Shown here: positions 21,996-30,845 of the stretch, in pieces
Layout: the number at the start of each line of letters is the position of its first letter
Numbering within the stretch: the first letter of the stretch is position 1
Assembly: GCF_020509005.1 (NCBI RefSeq)
Contig: NC_063019.1
Coordinates: 2,356,001 to 2,420,000, forward strand
DNA from: Fulvia fulva
Lineage: Eukaryota > Ascomycota > Dothideomycetes > Mycosphaerellales > Mycosphaerellaceae
Direction of reading: 5' to 3'
DNA: 64,000 nt
Translations under genes and position numbers: made by a program
Notes under the pieces: model-generated
Seen by the model: the letters and a program-made list of their open reading frames with translations, nothing else
Database searches by the model: none
What the model was told of the DNA's origin: nothing

Positions 21996-24900
21996 GTAGC
22001 CCCCCCGAACAAAGCTGAGTTCCTACGAAGCCGTAGTAGTTCCACATATCGAGGATGTTCAGCTTCAGTACCAGGCCTAGGCCTGATGTCATGGTCGATA
22101 CACCATTGGTAAGCCCCGTCGAAAAGCTCAGATTCGAAGAGCCTGCCGATGTTGACTTCTGGGCCGTCTGCGCGGGCGTGGTATTCTTCGATTGCTTGAC
22201 GATTGAAGATGATATGTTGGATAGGTTCCCATGAGGTATCCCACTCAGGGCAACCTTGCCATTCGACTTCATACTTGATCGGCGGTAGTCCTTCAACGTC
22301 GTTGGGCTCTACGCGGATTCCCCGGATCTTGCGGACGGCATAGTCGTCAGAAGGTAGGTTAACAGGCTCGTCGACTTCTACTTCATCGGGAGGACCTGGC
22401 ATGTCTTGGTTTTGGTTCGGGAATGGGTCCTCAGCCGACGGCCGAAGGCGTACGGGATGGAAGACGTCGTGGATCTTTATGTTCGCAGGAAGAGCTAGAC
22501 GGTAGGCGTGTGAACTGATACGCTCGGTGATCTCAAAAGGACCTAGGTTCTTCCAGTTCAGCTTCTTGGAGGGGCGGTCTGTCTTGATGTTCTTGGAGTT
22601 GAGGTAGACCATATCGCCTACTTGGTAGTCGGGAGCTGGCTGGCGACGACGATTGGCTTGATCCTCGTAGATTGCTTGTGCGTACACCATCTCGTCGTGA
22701 ACTTCTTCATGGATCTGTGAGAGCATAGTAGCGAACTCGTCTGCTGCTTGCTCGTTTGCGTCTTCGGTAGGCGGGAGAGGTTCTTCTGGTTCCATGCCTG
22801 TACGAGGGTGGTAACCTCTCGTAGTATAGAAGGGAGAGTAGCCAGTAGTCTCCGAGTCCCAGTTACGAGTAGCGAACTCCACCGCAGGGATATGCTGAGG
22901 CCAATCCTTCTGGTGGTAGTCGACGAAGCAACGAAGGACCTGCTCGAGGATAGCGTTCGTAATTTCGGTCTGGCCGTCGGTCTGTGGCTGAAAACTGGTC
23001 GAGAGGTTATGCTTGATGCCTAGGATAGCACACAGACGCTTCCAGAAGTGCGAGATGAACTGGGTGCCTCTGTCAGAGGTGATGCTATCCGGGAGGCCTT
23101 GAAAGCGCCAGACGAATTCGTAGAACAAGCGAGCAGTCTCCTTTGCGGTCATGCTCCAGCACGGGATCATGTACCGGTCCTTGGAGTGACGGTCCACGAT
23201 CACTAGAAGGGCCTTTGCTTTCACGCCGCTGAAGGTCTTGCCGTGAGGAAGATCGGTGATAAAGTCCATAGTGATGTGCTTCCACGGACGATCAGGAGCC
23301 GGGAGAGGGTGCAAGAGACCGTGGGGACGGTGGCGGTTAGCTTTGGCTCTTCGGCAAGCAGCGCAGTTCAGCACGTAGCGGCGGACGTCCTTCCAGGAAT
23401 GCGGCCACCAGTAATACCTAGCGAGGAGCTTGTGGGTCTTGGCTACGCCTGGGTGACCCCCAGAGGCGGAGTCGTGGATGATTTGAAGAATCTCAGCTCG
23501 GATATTAGAGCCTTCGGGCTGCGGTACGTAAAGCTTCTTACGGAAGTAGACGACACCTCCCTGGAGCTCGCACTCGGACAGCGAGAAGCCCGGGAATGTC
23601 CTCGCGCCAGATTCAAGGGCCTGAACTAACTCTTGGGCGTCTATGTCGGCATCGTACGCTGTTCGTACTCGTGCCATGATGCCTTCGGGCTGCTCCTCAT
23701 TATCAAACCCCTCAAAGTCTGATTCGGATGAGCCGTCGGTCGTTACTGAGCCCTCTTCATCGTCGTTCAAGTCCTCAGCGTCCGAGGCGTATTCTTCAGG
23801 CTCGGATTCATCGTCACTCTCGTCAAGGTAGGCAGGAGCGAGCACGAGAGTAGCAAAGGAAGCGGCGAGCGTAGGCTGGCCGTTCGATAGGTACTCTCGA
23901 AGCTCGGAAGAGAGGTTGTGCTCTTTGATGACTTGTTGCCCTGCGATTTGCCGGCCCCCTCTTCGATCAACTGGAGAGTCACCAGGGCGGCGGGTAAGGG
24001 CGTCGGCCATCGAGTTGGCCTTGCCGGGCGTGTACGAGATCACGAAGTTGAACCGGGAGAGGAACTCGCTCCAGCGGGCCTGGCGACGATTGAGCAGCTT
24101 GCTCTTCATAAAGTAGACGAGGTTCTTATGGTCGGAGCTTACTTGGACGGGCATAGCAGAGCCTTCGAGCTCGGGGCGCCACTCTTCGAAAGCTTTGACG
24201 ATGGCGAGAAGCTCCTTGTCGTAGATCTCGTAGTTACACTCCGTGGCGGTCATCTTCTTGGAGAGGAAGGCGACAGGTAACCAGGGGGATTCAGGCGAGC
24301 GGCGTTGTAGCAGGACACCGCCCACCACGCCGTCGGATGCGTCGGTCTCTACACGGGTCTCCAGTTCGAAATCGAAGTGCCGTAGAAGCGGGTTCTCAAC
24401 AAACTTCGCTTTGAGCAAGTCAAAAGCCTCCTGGCATTCGTCGGTCCAGGCGAACTTCTCACCCTTGCGCGTGAGCTTCGTCAAAGGGCGTACCACGCCC
24501 GAAAATGCGTGGATGAAGCGGCGGTAGAAGTTGGCAAAGCCTAGGAAACCCTGGACCTCTTTGACGTTCGTAGGAGCATCCCATTCGACGATAGCGTCGA
24601 TCTTCTCTTGGTCCATCTTGATGCCGTCTGCGGTAATGATCAAACCAAGGAACTTGACTTCGGTCTTCTCAAACTCGCACTTGTCGATGTCGAGCTGCAA
24701 GCCGGCGTCTGCGAGCTTCTGAAGGACCTTACAGACGTGCTCGCGGTGCTCCTCCTTGGTCTCGCTGTAGACTAGGATGTCGTCGATGTAGGCAGTGCAG
24801 AACTGATCGAGGAACTCCTGAAGGATGTCGTTAATGAAGTTCTGGAAGGTACTAGGCCCGTTACAAACGCCGAAGGGCATAACGAGCGACTCGAACAGCC

Positions 24901-26047
24901 CGTAGCGAGTACGGAAGGCTGTGAGATACTCGTGTCCTTCTGCCATTCGTAACTTGTTGAACGCAGCGATGACATCGAGCTTGGTGAAGTACTTGGCCTT
25001 AGAGAGGCGCTCGAGCGTCTCCTGAATCAACGGTATTGGGTAGCGGTTCTTCTTTGTAACAGCGTTCAAGCCTCGGTAGTCTACGCAGAAGCGTAGACCA
25101 CCGCCGGGCTTCTTGACGAACATGACGGGACTGCCAGCGCTGGAACGGCTCGCTCGAATGAACCCCTTCTTTAGGTTCTCTTCGAGGTATCTCTTGAGGA
25201 CGATAAGCTCTTCTCGGGACATGGAATATAACGGTCCGAACGGTGTCTCTGCACCTTCTTCTAGCTCAATCTTGTGGTCGTGAGGGCGATGAGGAGGTAG
25301 CTCGTCTGCGGCTTTAGCATCGAATACGTGGAGGATGTGGTGTGCCCAAGGAGGGACCTTCGTAGCAGGGTCGGTAGGTGTACGCTTCTTGTCGAGCTTC
25401 TCGAGGGCGATGTCGATATCGCGGAGAGAGGCGGCGAAGACTTGAGCTTTGGGCTGCTTAGCAGCAGTGGTGAAGGCAGCGGCGTTCACCTGGAAGATCT
25501 TGGTATACTCAGGACCGCGCTGAGGCGGCGGAGAAGGCGGAGGTGCCGGAGGAACTTCTGGAGGGAAGCTGACAGTAAGGGAAGTCCAGTCGATGATAGG
25601 TCGGTGTCGTCTGAACCAGGGGAGGCCGAGGATAAACTTCTGATGCGGTAGGGACGTAAGGAAGCTGGTGATCGACATACGCTTGCCTCCGAGGGTGATT
25701 GACGTGTGTACAACATGAGTAATCTTACCAGTGGTAGTCTCCGTGCCGTCAAAGAGTTCAAGGGTGCGAGGGTACTTCAGTTCCTGGGGTTCGAGGTTGA
25801 GAGAGGTCGCGAGTTTATAGTCCATAAAAGACTCGCCTAGTGCGCCAGTGTCCATGAGAGTGAGATTGGAAGAAGAGAGTTTCTTTGAGCCGATATTTGC
25901 ATTCGTGACGAACGGTTTGCAAGCGTGGTCCTTGCCCGTCTCGTCGTACAGGTCTAGCTGTGCTGTATTGATCCTCAACTTCTTTCCTCTCTTCACTTTC
26001 GGTAAACGTTGTTCTTGGTCTTCATCGCGTCGATGAGGAAGACCTAG
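21809..26047 (-). CDS. Pol polyprotein of gypsy A copy 1: PR-RT-RNase H-IN-chromodomain
   Basis: This encodes the replication enzymes of the element. Numbered from codon 25996 (GTG): protease DTG at 49-51; reverse transcriptase about 259-470 with YIDD at 403-406; RNase H from TDAS at about 551; an acidic spacer; integrase zinc site H...H...C878xxC881; DDE residues D911, D975 and E1011 (35 residues between the last two); a GPFEI module; and a chromodomain at about 1218-1273 (YEVEWQGCPEWDTSWEP). There is no ATG at the front. The frame stays open upstream past the gag stop and overlaps the end of gag in the -1 frame, so I infer translation as a Gag-Pol fusion by -1 frameshifting. About 60 codons at the 3' end lie in the LTR. 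It is intact. Confidence 0.93.
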   Translation of the reverse strand, partial: LGLPHRRDEDQEQRLPKVKRGKKLRINTAQLDLYDETGKDHACKPFVTNANIGSKKLSSSNLTLMDTGALGESFMDYKLATSLNLEPQELKYPRTLELFDGTETTTGKITHVVHTSITLGGKRMSITSFLTSLPHQKFILGLPWFRRHRPIIDWTSLTVSFPPEVPPAPPPSPPPQRGPEYTKIFQVNAAAFTTAAKQPKAQVFAASLRDIDIALEKLDKKRTPTDPATKVPPWAHHILHVFDAKAADELPPHRPHDHKIELEEGAETPFGPLYSMSREELIVLKRYLEENLKKGFIRASRSSAGSPVMFVKKPGGGLRFCVDYRGLNAVTKKNRYPIPLIQETLERLSKAKYFTKLDVIAAFNKLRMAEGHEYLTAFRTRYGLFESLVMPFGVCNGPSTFQNFINDILQEFLDQFCTAYIDDILVYSETKEEHREHVCKVLQKLADAGLQLDIDKCEFEKTEVKFLGLIITADGIKMDQEKIDAIVEWDAPTNVKEVQGFLGFANFYRRFIHAFSGVVRPLTKLTRKGEKFAWTDECQEAFDLLKAKFVENPLLRHFDFELETRVETDASDGVVGGVLLQRRSPESPWLPVAFLSKKMTATECNYEIYDKELLAIVKAFEEWRPELEGSAMPVQVSSDHKNLVYFMKSKLLNRRQARWSEFLSRFNFVISYTPGKANSMADALTRRPGDSPVDRRGGRQIAGQQVIKEHNLSSELREYLSNGQPTLAASFATLVLAPAYLDESDDESEPEEYASDAEDLNDDEEGSVTTDGSSESDFEGFDNEEQPEGIMARVRTAYDADIDAQELVQALESGARTFPGFSLSECELQGGVVYFRKKLYVPQPEGSNIRAEILQIIHDSASGGHPGVAKTHKLLARYYWWPHSWKDVRRYVLNCAACRRAKANRHRPHGLLHPLPAPDRPWKHITMDFITDLPHGKTFSGVKAKALLVIVDRHSKDRYMIPCWSMTAKETARLFYEFVWRFQGLPDSITSDRGTQFISHFWKRLCAILGIKHNLSTSFQPQTDGQTEITNAILEQVLRCFVDYHQKDWPQHIPAVEFATRNWDSETTGYSPFYTTRGYHPRTGMEPEEPLPPTEDANEQAADEFATMLSQIHEEVHDEMVYAQAIYEDQANRRRQPAPDYQVGDMVYLNSKNIKTDRPSKKLNWKNLGPFEITERISSHAYRLALPANIKIHDVFHPVRLRPSAEDPFPNQNQDMPGPPDEVEVDEPVNLPSDDYAVRKIRGIRVEPNDVEGLPPIKYEVEWQGCPEWDTSWEPIQHIIFNRQAIEEYHARADGPEVNIGRLFESELFDGAYQWCIDHDIRPRPGTEAEHPRYVELLRLRRNSALFGGATVMVSPQSVQKVGTEEPQSAQKSSRSDSPAWCVSAKNHMPRNIRYGTLEEARGRLGTWGRLE

Positions 26048-27204
26048 GCTTTTTCCTGCTCAGCGGGAGCAGCAGGAGCAGGCTCGATAGCGCCGACAGC
26101 GCCGCGAACCGGGTTGCGGGCGTTACGGGCAGCGAGCTGCGGACAGTTGGCTGCGATGTGGCCTGGACCGCCGCAGTAGGTGCAGAGTCCGGCCTGGCGA
26201 CGGCGAAGCTTCTCTTCGGGAGTGAGCTTACCGTTGACGAGGCCCTGGACTCGAGGGACGGCGGCACCAGCGCTGAGATCCATAGCGTCACCTACAGAGA
26301 CGGGAGGGAGAGCCGTAGGAGCGGCGGCGCCTAGTGGAGCAGCGAAGTGGCTTCCGGGACCACGAGGCTGACGACCTTGAGAACGGGAAGCGAGGAGAGA
26401 GGCGGTGTGTTTCATGTTGGAGTCGAGGCGCTGGCAGGTCTCGACGAGCTCACGGAAGCTCATAGCACCGACGTCCTTGTCCTCGAGGGCTCGAAGAAGC
26501 TCTGCTGACAAACCACGGCGGAGAGTGCTCTTCTTGGTCTCTTCGTTGTAGCCGGTGAACCCGATGTCGCGGTTGAAGGCCGCGAGGTACTCGGCGAAGC
26601 TCTTGTTCTTCTGGAGGAGGTTGTGGATGGCGTTCTGGGCGGTGGCTCTACGGTCTGGATCACCAAAGGCAGCACGGAGGTCCTGCATCAAGGTGAGGAC
26701 GTCCGGGCAGCCGATAGTCTGCGTGGCGTTGTCGATGTAGTGTTGTACCTGAGCCGCGGCGTCTCCCCGAAGGAGGGAGAAGACGTACGTGACTTTGTCC
26801 TTCTCTTGCGGAAAGTGGTCGGCATTAGCCAACAGCTTGATGGTGAGCTGTGTCTCAAATGCCTCAAACTTGCTCTTGTTGCCGTCGAACTCGTCTGGGT
26901 CGTTGACCTTCTTGGAGAAGTGCTGGCGGCGGTTGTCGTCGGCGTGCGGGGCGAGGTTCTGGAAGGTGTTCACAATACCTTGAAGGTATGTTGCTTGGTT
27001 GTTTGCTTGCTCGACCTGCTGGGCGGTCTCGCGGAAAGAGGAGACGGTGCGGTTGATGAGAGCGTAGGCGGTGTCGGGGTTGGCGTTTGCCCAGGCACCG
27101 AAGGCAGCGGCGTTCGAGAAGGGGATGTCAGTCCACTCACTGAAGTGGAATGGAGTGTCTTGGTTGTCGAGGTTGACACCTCCATCGGTGGCGTGGTCAC
27201 CCAT
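26044..27204 (-). CDS. Gag of gypsy A copy 1
   Basis: A 386-aa nucleocapsid/capsid precursor that forms the virus-like particle. Start ATG 27204 (MGDHATDGG) lies 42 bp inside the 5' LTR boundary. The open frame upstream runs into the LTR and is not needed. The central part is a helical retrotransposon Gag domain (FDGNKSKFEAFETQLTIKL, VTYVFSLLRGDAAAQ). A CCHC zinc knuckle, CTYCGGPGHIAANC, starts at about residue 341. A Pro/Ala-rich tail ends at TAG 26044. The stop is directly preceded by an A-rich run (GGAAAAAGCC) that is a candidate -1 slip site. Confidence 0.92.
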   Translation of the reverse strand: MGDHATDGGVNLDNQDTPFHFSEWTDIPFSNAAAFGAWANANPDTAYALINRTVSSFRETAQQVEQANNQATYLQGIVNTFQNLAPHADDNRRQHFSKKVNDPDEFDGNKSKFEAFETQLTIKLLANADHFPQEKDKVTYVFSLLRGDAAAQVQHYIDNATQTIGCPDVLTLMQDLRAAFGDPDRRATAQNAIHNLLQKNKSFAEYLAAFNRDIGFTGYNEETKKSTLRRGLSAELLRALEDKDVGAMSFRELVETCQRLDSNMKHTASLLASRSQGRQPRGPGSHFAAPLGAAAPTALPPVSVGDAMDLSAGAAVPRVQGLVNGKLTPEEKLRRRQAGLCTYCGGPGHIAANCPQLAARNARNPVRGAVGAIEPAPAAPAEQEKA

Positions 27205-27235
27205 GAGGATGACTCGAGTGGTTGACGGTTTGTTG

Positions 27236-27244
27236 GTCTTTTGT
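27236..27244 (-). other. Primer-binding site of gypsy A copy 1 (self-priming candidate)
   Basis: In the element's sense strand the LTR ends GACA, then TC, then ACAAAAGAC. The complement GTCTTTTGT occurs inside the 5' LTR (plus positions 27346-27354). The 9-nt pairing and its covariation in the old copy (see findings) fit self-primed reverse transcription as in Tf1/sushi elements. I do not recognise a tRNA 3' end that would fit. Confidence 0.65.
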
Positions 27245-27246
27245 GA

Positions 27247-27662
27247 TGTCAGGGCGAGAGCCTGGCCTGTGAGATGCAAGGGTGAAAGCGAGAATGCAGG
27301 TGCGAAGTGCAGATGCAAAAGGGTATGGTATGATTGCTACACAAAACAAAAGACGAAGAAAGCAAGAGAGGCCTGGGGAAGGCCAGATATTTATACGCGA
27401 CCCTCGCGAGTGCGTGTCCCCGCATCAACAGGGCTAACCCGTGCGAAGCCGCGCTCAGCAGCTTTGCTCAAAACCTTATTCCAACCTGCCCCACGTTCCG
27501 AGTCTTCCACGTGCTTCTTCCAGGGTCCCGTAGCGAATGTTGCGGGGCATGTGATTCTTGGCGCTCACACACCAAGCTGGACTGTCACTTCTTGACGACT
27601 TCTGAGCACTCTGAGGCTCTTCTGTCCCCACCTTCTGTACACTCTGTGGGGAGACCATGACA
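27247..27662 (-). repeat. 5' LTR, gypsy A copy 1
   Basis: 416 bp, matching the other LTR of this copy over the parts compared by eye, and sharing its 104-bp deletion relative to copy 2. It is followed by the target duplication CTATG (27663-27667). Confidence 0.95.
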
Positions 27663-27667
27663 CTATG

Positions 27668-28740
27668 TTTTCTTAAGTGTTAGTATCTACTAATATCGCC
27701 GCGCTACCTCCTAGTACTAGCTTCGCTCTTATACCGAAAGCCTTTAGTATATACGCGGATAGCGGGTCTCGCGCGACTTACTTATTAAGATCTTCTTTCG
27801 GATTAAACATCTATATTATATATACTTTATAGCCCTTCCTCCGGCTAATACGCCGAAGTGCTTCTATATTAATAGGCTTGATATCGATCTCCGGCTTAGT
27901 CTCGACCTTTAGTTTTTTCTTCGTTCGACGCGCTAGGCGCTTAAGTATTTCAACCCTATCGGCGGGTAGTAGCTAGCGGACGTAATAAGACGGTTCCGGT
28001 TTATCGTAGATGTCGACGGCATATCGTATTACTACCTTCGTCGTGTACGTCTCCTATACTACTATAGGTTCGTCTTTATCCTCTACGTAGGGTTTGACGT
28101 AATTAGATAGAGCTTAAGGTCGCGAACTCTCTAGTACTAGTATCTCGGTCTAAAGAACGCCTCTTAGTATAATACCCTTATCGTTAATAGACTATACGTA
28201 TACTAGTTCAGTTCCGAGTATATAGTTCTGTCGACAATATAGTAAGAATAGGGTTATAGTTCCTAACGTATAGTAGAACGTAGGTTAATGCTCGTCGTAC
28301 TAGAGACGGCCGAGGACTATATCGTATTCTAGTAATACGTAGTAGCTAGACCTAGTCTCTACGTAGTTACCGATCTAAATCTATACCGTTGTTCTATAAG
28401 TAATAAGGTCACTAGTAGGTCGGCTATCTACTAATATTAGCCCTAATAGATTAGGTAGCTATATTATATTAAGGTTGTTCTTATACGTAAAGTCGATATT
28501 AAAGTACGTAGAGTTAGTACTATTATTATAAAGGGTTTAAGTAGGGATCTTTCTACTCACTATATATAGTATAACTAGATAAGAAGCTATTACCGGATTG
28601 TGTTTATCTATAGAGTAGTTTATAGCTAGTAGGGAGTATACCGATATACTTAAAACCTCGCCTCTCTTAGGAGGCCTATGTTTATATTTATACTTTTTCT
28701 CGTTTTCTCGTAACTCTAACTCGTATAGTCTACTACGTAT
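27668..28740 (-). pseudogene. Family B gypsy, protease region, RIP-mutated
   Basis: This continues the gypsy B element interrupted at 21579. On the minus strand, degenerate sequence near 28380-28500 has the layout of an aspartic protease (retroviral LVDSGAxxNVIS type), and a Lys/Arg-rich linker runs towards 27900. The assignment is by order (between gag and RT) and weak motif similarity. Confidence 0.55.
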
Positions 28741-30646
28741 TACGCTTACGGAGTAGACTAGGCGTTTCCCGCGCCGCCGGTATTATTAGCGTTACTACTA
28801 TTACTACCGTTACGGCGGTTATTACTTAGGTTATAGCCTAGCGTAAATAGGCGGCGGGCGACATCTCGAAGGGGGCACTAATTAGTATCGATACGGCGGT
28901 AACCTTCTTATTTATATTTTAAGTACCAATTCTAATCGATATATCCCTAGGCGCGAGTAGTATCTAAAGGTTAGATATACTAAAATGCCTAAGGTCGATT
29001 AGCCTACTTAGTCTTAGCGTTCGGGTTAGTATTATTGCCGCTACTACCCGAAGCCGTATCCTTCTTATCGTCGTTACCCTTAGTAGTCTTCTTATTACCT
29101 TAGGTCTTATTACTATTACCGGTCTTACCGTACTTAAGGTCGAACGCCTCAAACTTGTCCTCGTAGTTATATAGCGTAGACACGACTTGCTTAAGGGTTA
29201 TATTGACTATGTCCTCGTTTATAATACGGTTGTCGTAGCGCGAGTTTAACTTACGGAGTAGGAAGTCCTTCTCGAGTTTCTTTTCCTTTACGCCGTTATT
29301 AAGGTTAACGATATCGGCGTTCTTACGGAAGGATAGGTAGAAGTTACTAAACTTGTTCTTGTCACCCTACTACAGACTATTAAGCTTAGTCATAGTATTA
29401 GTATAGGTATTACGGGTACTATAGCGCCGGGCTAGATCTTCTATTATCTTATCTAAAGAAGCGTACTAAGTAGTCGTGCCTTCTATAGACTTAGTAAGAC
29501 TAAGGATCTTTAAGTCGATATAGGTCTATATACCGTTCTTTAACTAGCTCTAGACGTTCTAAAGGGAGTCCTTTATAGTACGGTACTTCGAGGCTTAGAG
29601 CTTAGCTTCGGTAGTACGCTACTACTCTTAGAACTTAATATCGTCGCTCTTTAGATCGAACTTAGTAGGGGCCTTTGGCTCGTTAGAGGACTTGATACTA
29701 GTAGTTATATCGGCGTCGTAAGTCGTATATACGGAGATAGGGTTGCTATCTAAGTCGGTACTCGGGCGATTCTTCCTACCCTTACGACTACCGTCCTTAC
29801 GGCTATTCTTACGGCCCTTATTACCGTCGTCCTCGTCGTCTAATAAGTCCGATAAATCCTAGTCCGACTTCTTCTTATCAGGCTTACCTCTTTTTTGCCG
29901 ACGCTCTAGTAACTCTTTAGACTCGGTCCGCTAAGGTAGTAGGTCTTACTTTTCCTTAGACTAGTTACGGTCCTTCTCTTACTTCTTAAGCTTAGTAACA
30001 CGCTTCTCGGCTACTACGAGCTTAGTCTCGGTCTCTACTAGCTTCCTCTCCGCTACCTTATACTACGTATATTATACCTTCTTTATATCTTTAGCCCTCG
30101 TAAGCTCGTCTAGGTCGATAACGATAGTATTATCGCGCTTAGCGATCTCCTCCTTTAGTCGCGTAACCTCCTCTTCTAGGGACTGTCTAGTCGCCTATTG
30201 CGTATCGATTATATCCTCGAGTCGGTCTATCTAGTCCTTAGTATCTTACGCCTTACGGAGGTTAATATAATTAGCTATATCGAGCGTAGTATTAAGTTTA
30301 TACGTACGTTAGTAATCGGACTCGATATTATCGAGGATCTTATAGATCTACTAGGGATAGTTATTGACCGTCTTCTTAAACTTGTCTATATTTAACCCGT
30401 TTAACGAGTCGAAGGCTTCCTAGAAGTTATTAATAGTAACCCTCCTCTTCCTTAGTACCTTAGTACCCTTATCTTCTATCTTATCCTCGATAAACTCCGC
30501 CCTATATAGGTTAGCTAAGTTTAGCTCTATCTCGACCTCCTCTTTCCTAATCGCCTTAAGTTAGTCGAACACCTTCTTATACTACTTACGGTACTAGTTA
30601 TTCTCGTCGAGGAGCTTGTTTATAATATCCTCTTTACGTCCTTAAG
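28741..30646 (-). pseudogene. Family B gypsy, gag region, RIP-mutated
   Basis: On the minus strand a Gly/Asn-rich and Cys/His-like relic near 28740-28900 is consistent with a zinc knuckle. Before it lie a long Lys/Asp/Glu-rich, probably coiled-coil N-terminal segment and a capsid-like part (28964-30640). Many TAG stops are present. The region ends directly against the LTR at 30647, as gag should. Confidence 0.55.
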
Positions 30647-30845
30647 TATTACGGGCGAGAGTACTATAATAGGGTCGGGCAAAGACATATATAGTTACGC
30701 GAGCTATCTAAGAGAGCACTAGAGGCGCGAGAAGATAAAGTAGCGCTAATCGAGCTAGCGGGTACTAGCGGCCGCTAGCGCGCGGGCGTACAGCCGACGA
30801 TACTATATTACGAGGCAGTTCGTAGAAAAGAGCTGTCTCGTAATA
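30647..30845 (-). repeat. LTR of family B gypsy (199 bp)
   Basis: It starts TATTACGGGCGAGAG and ends GTCTCGTAATA. Reversing the usual mutations gives TGTTACGGG ... CGTAACA, a proper LTR with inverted ends. A C-rich polypurine-tract complement (ACCCCCCCTCCTC) follows on the right. It therefore serves as 5' LTR for the element on its left and as 3' LTR for the one on its right. Confidence 0.7.

Larger units (their letters stand above)
21580..27662 (-). mobile_element. Family A Ty3/gypsy chromovirus, young copy 1 (6083 bp)
   Basis: A complete element on the minus strand with identical-looking 416-bp LTRs (21580-21995 and 27247-27662), starting TGTC and ending GACA. The target duplication is CTATG. 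Gag and Pol are both open. The internal part is 5251 bp. The LTRs are 104 bp shorter than in copy 2. It has no RIP-type stops, so it may be autonomous. It is inserted in gypsy B between the protease and RT regions. Confidence 0.96.

Noticed and set aside
21898..25761. Many 60-130 codon frames on the plus strand and other minus frames across the gypsy A copies
   Set aside because: They are shadows of the conserved pol frame, repeated identically in both copies, and have no family features.
26623..27225. 200-codon plus-strand frame opposite gag, present again at 41885-42487
   Set aside because: Valine/glycine-rich antisense shadow of gag; its position is fully explained by the gag codon pattern.
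27071..27595. Plus-strand frame crossing the LTR boundary of gypsy A
   Set aside because: Antisense to the gag start and LTR; the LTR-encoded part recurs in every LTR and has no known domain.
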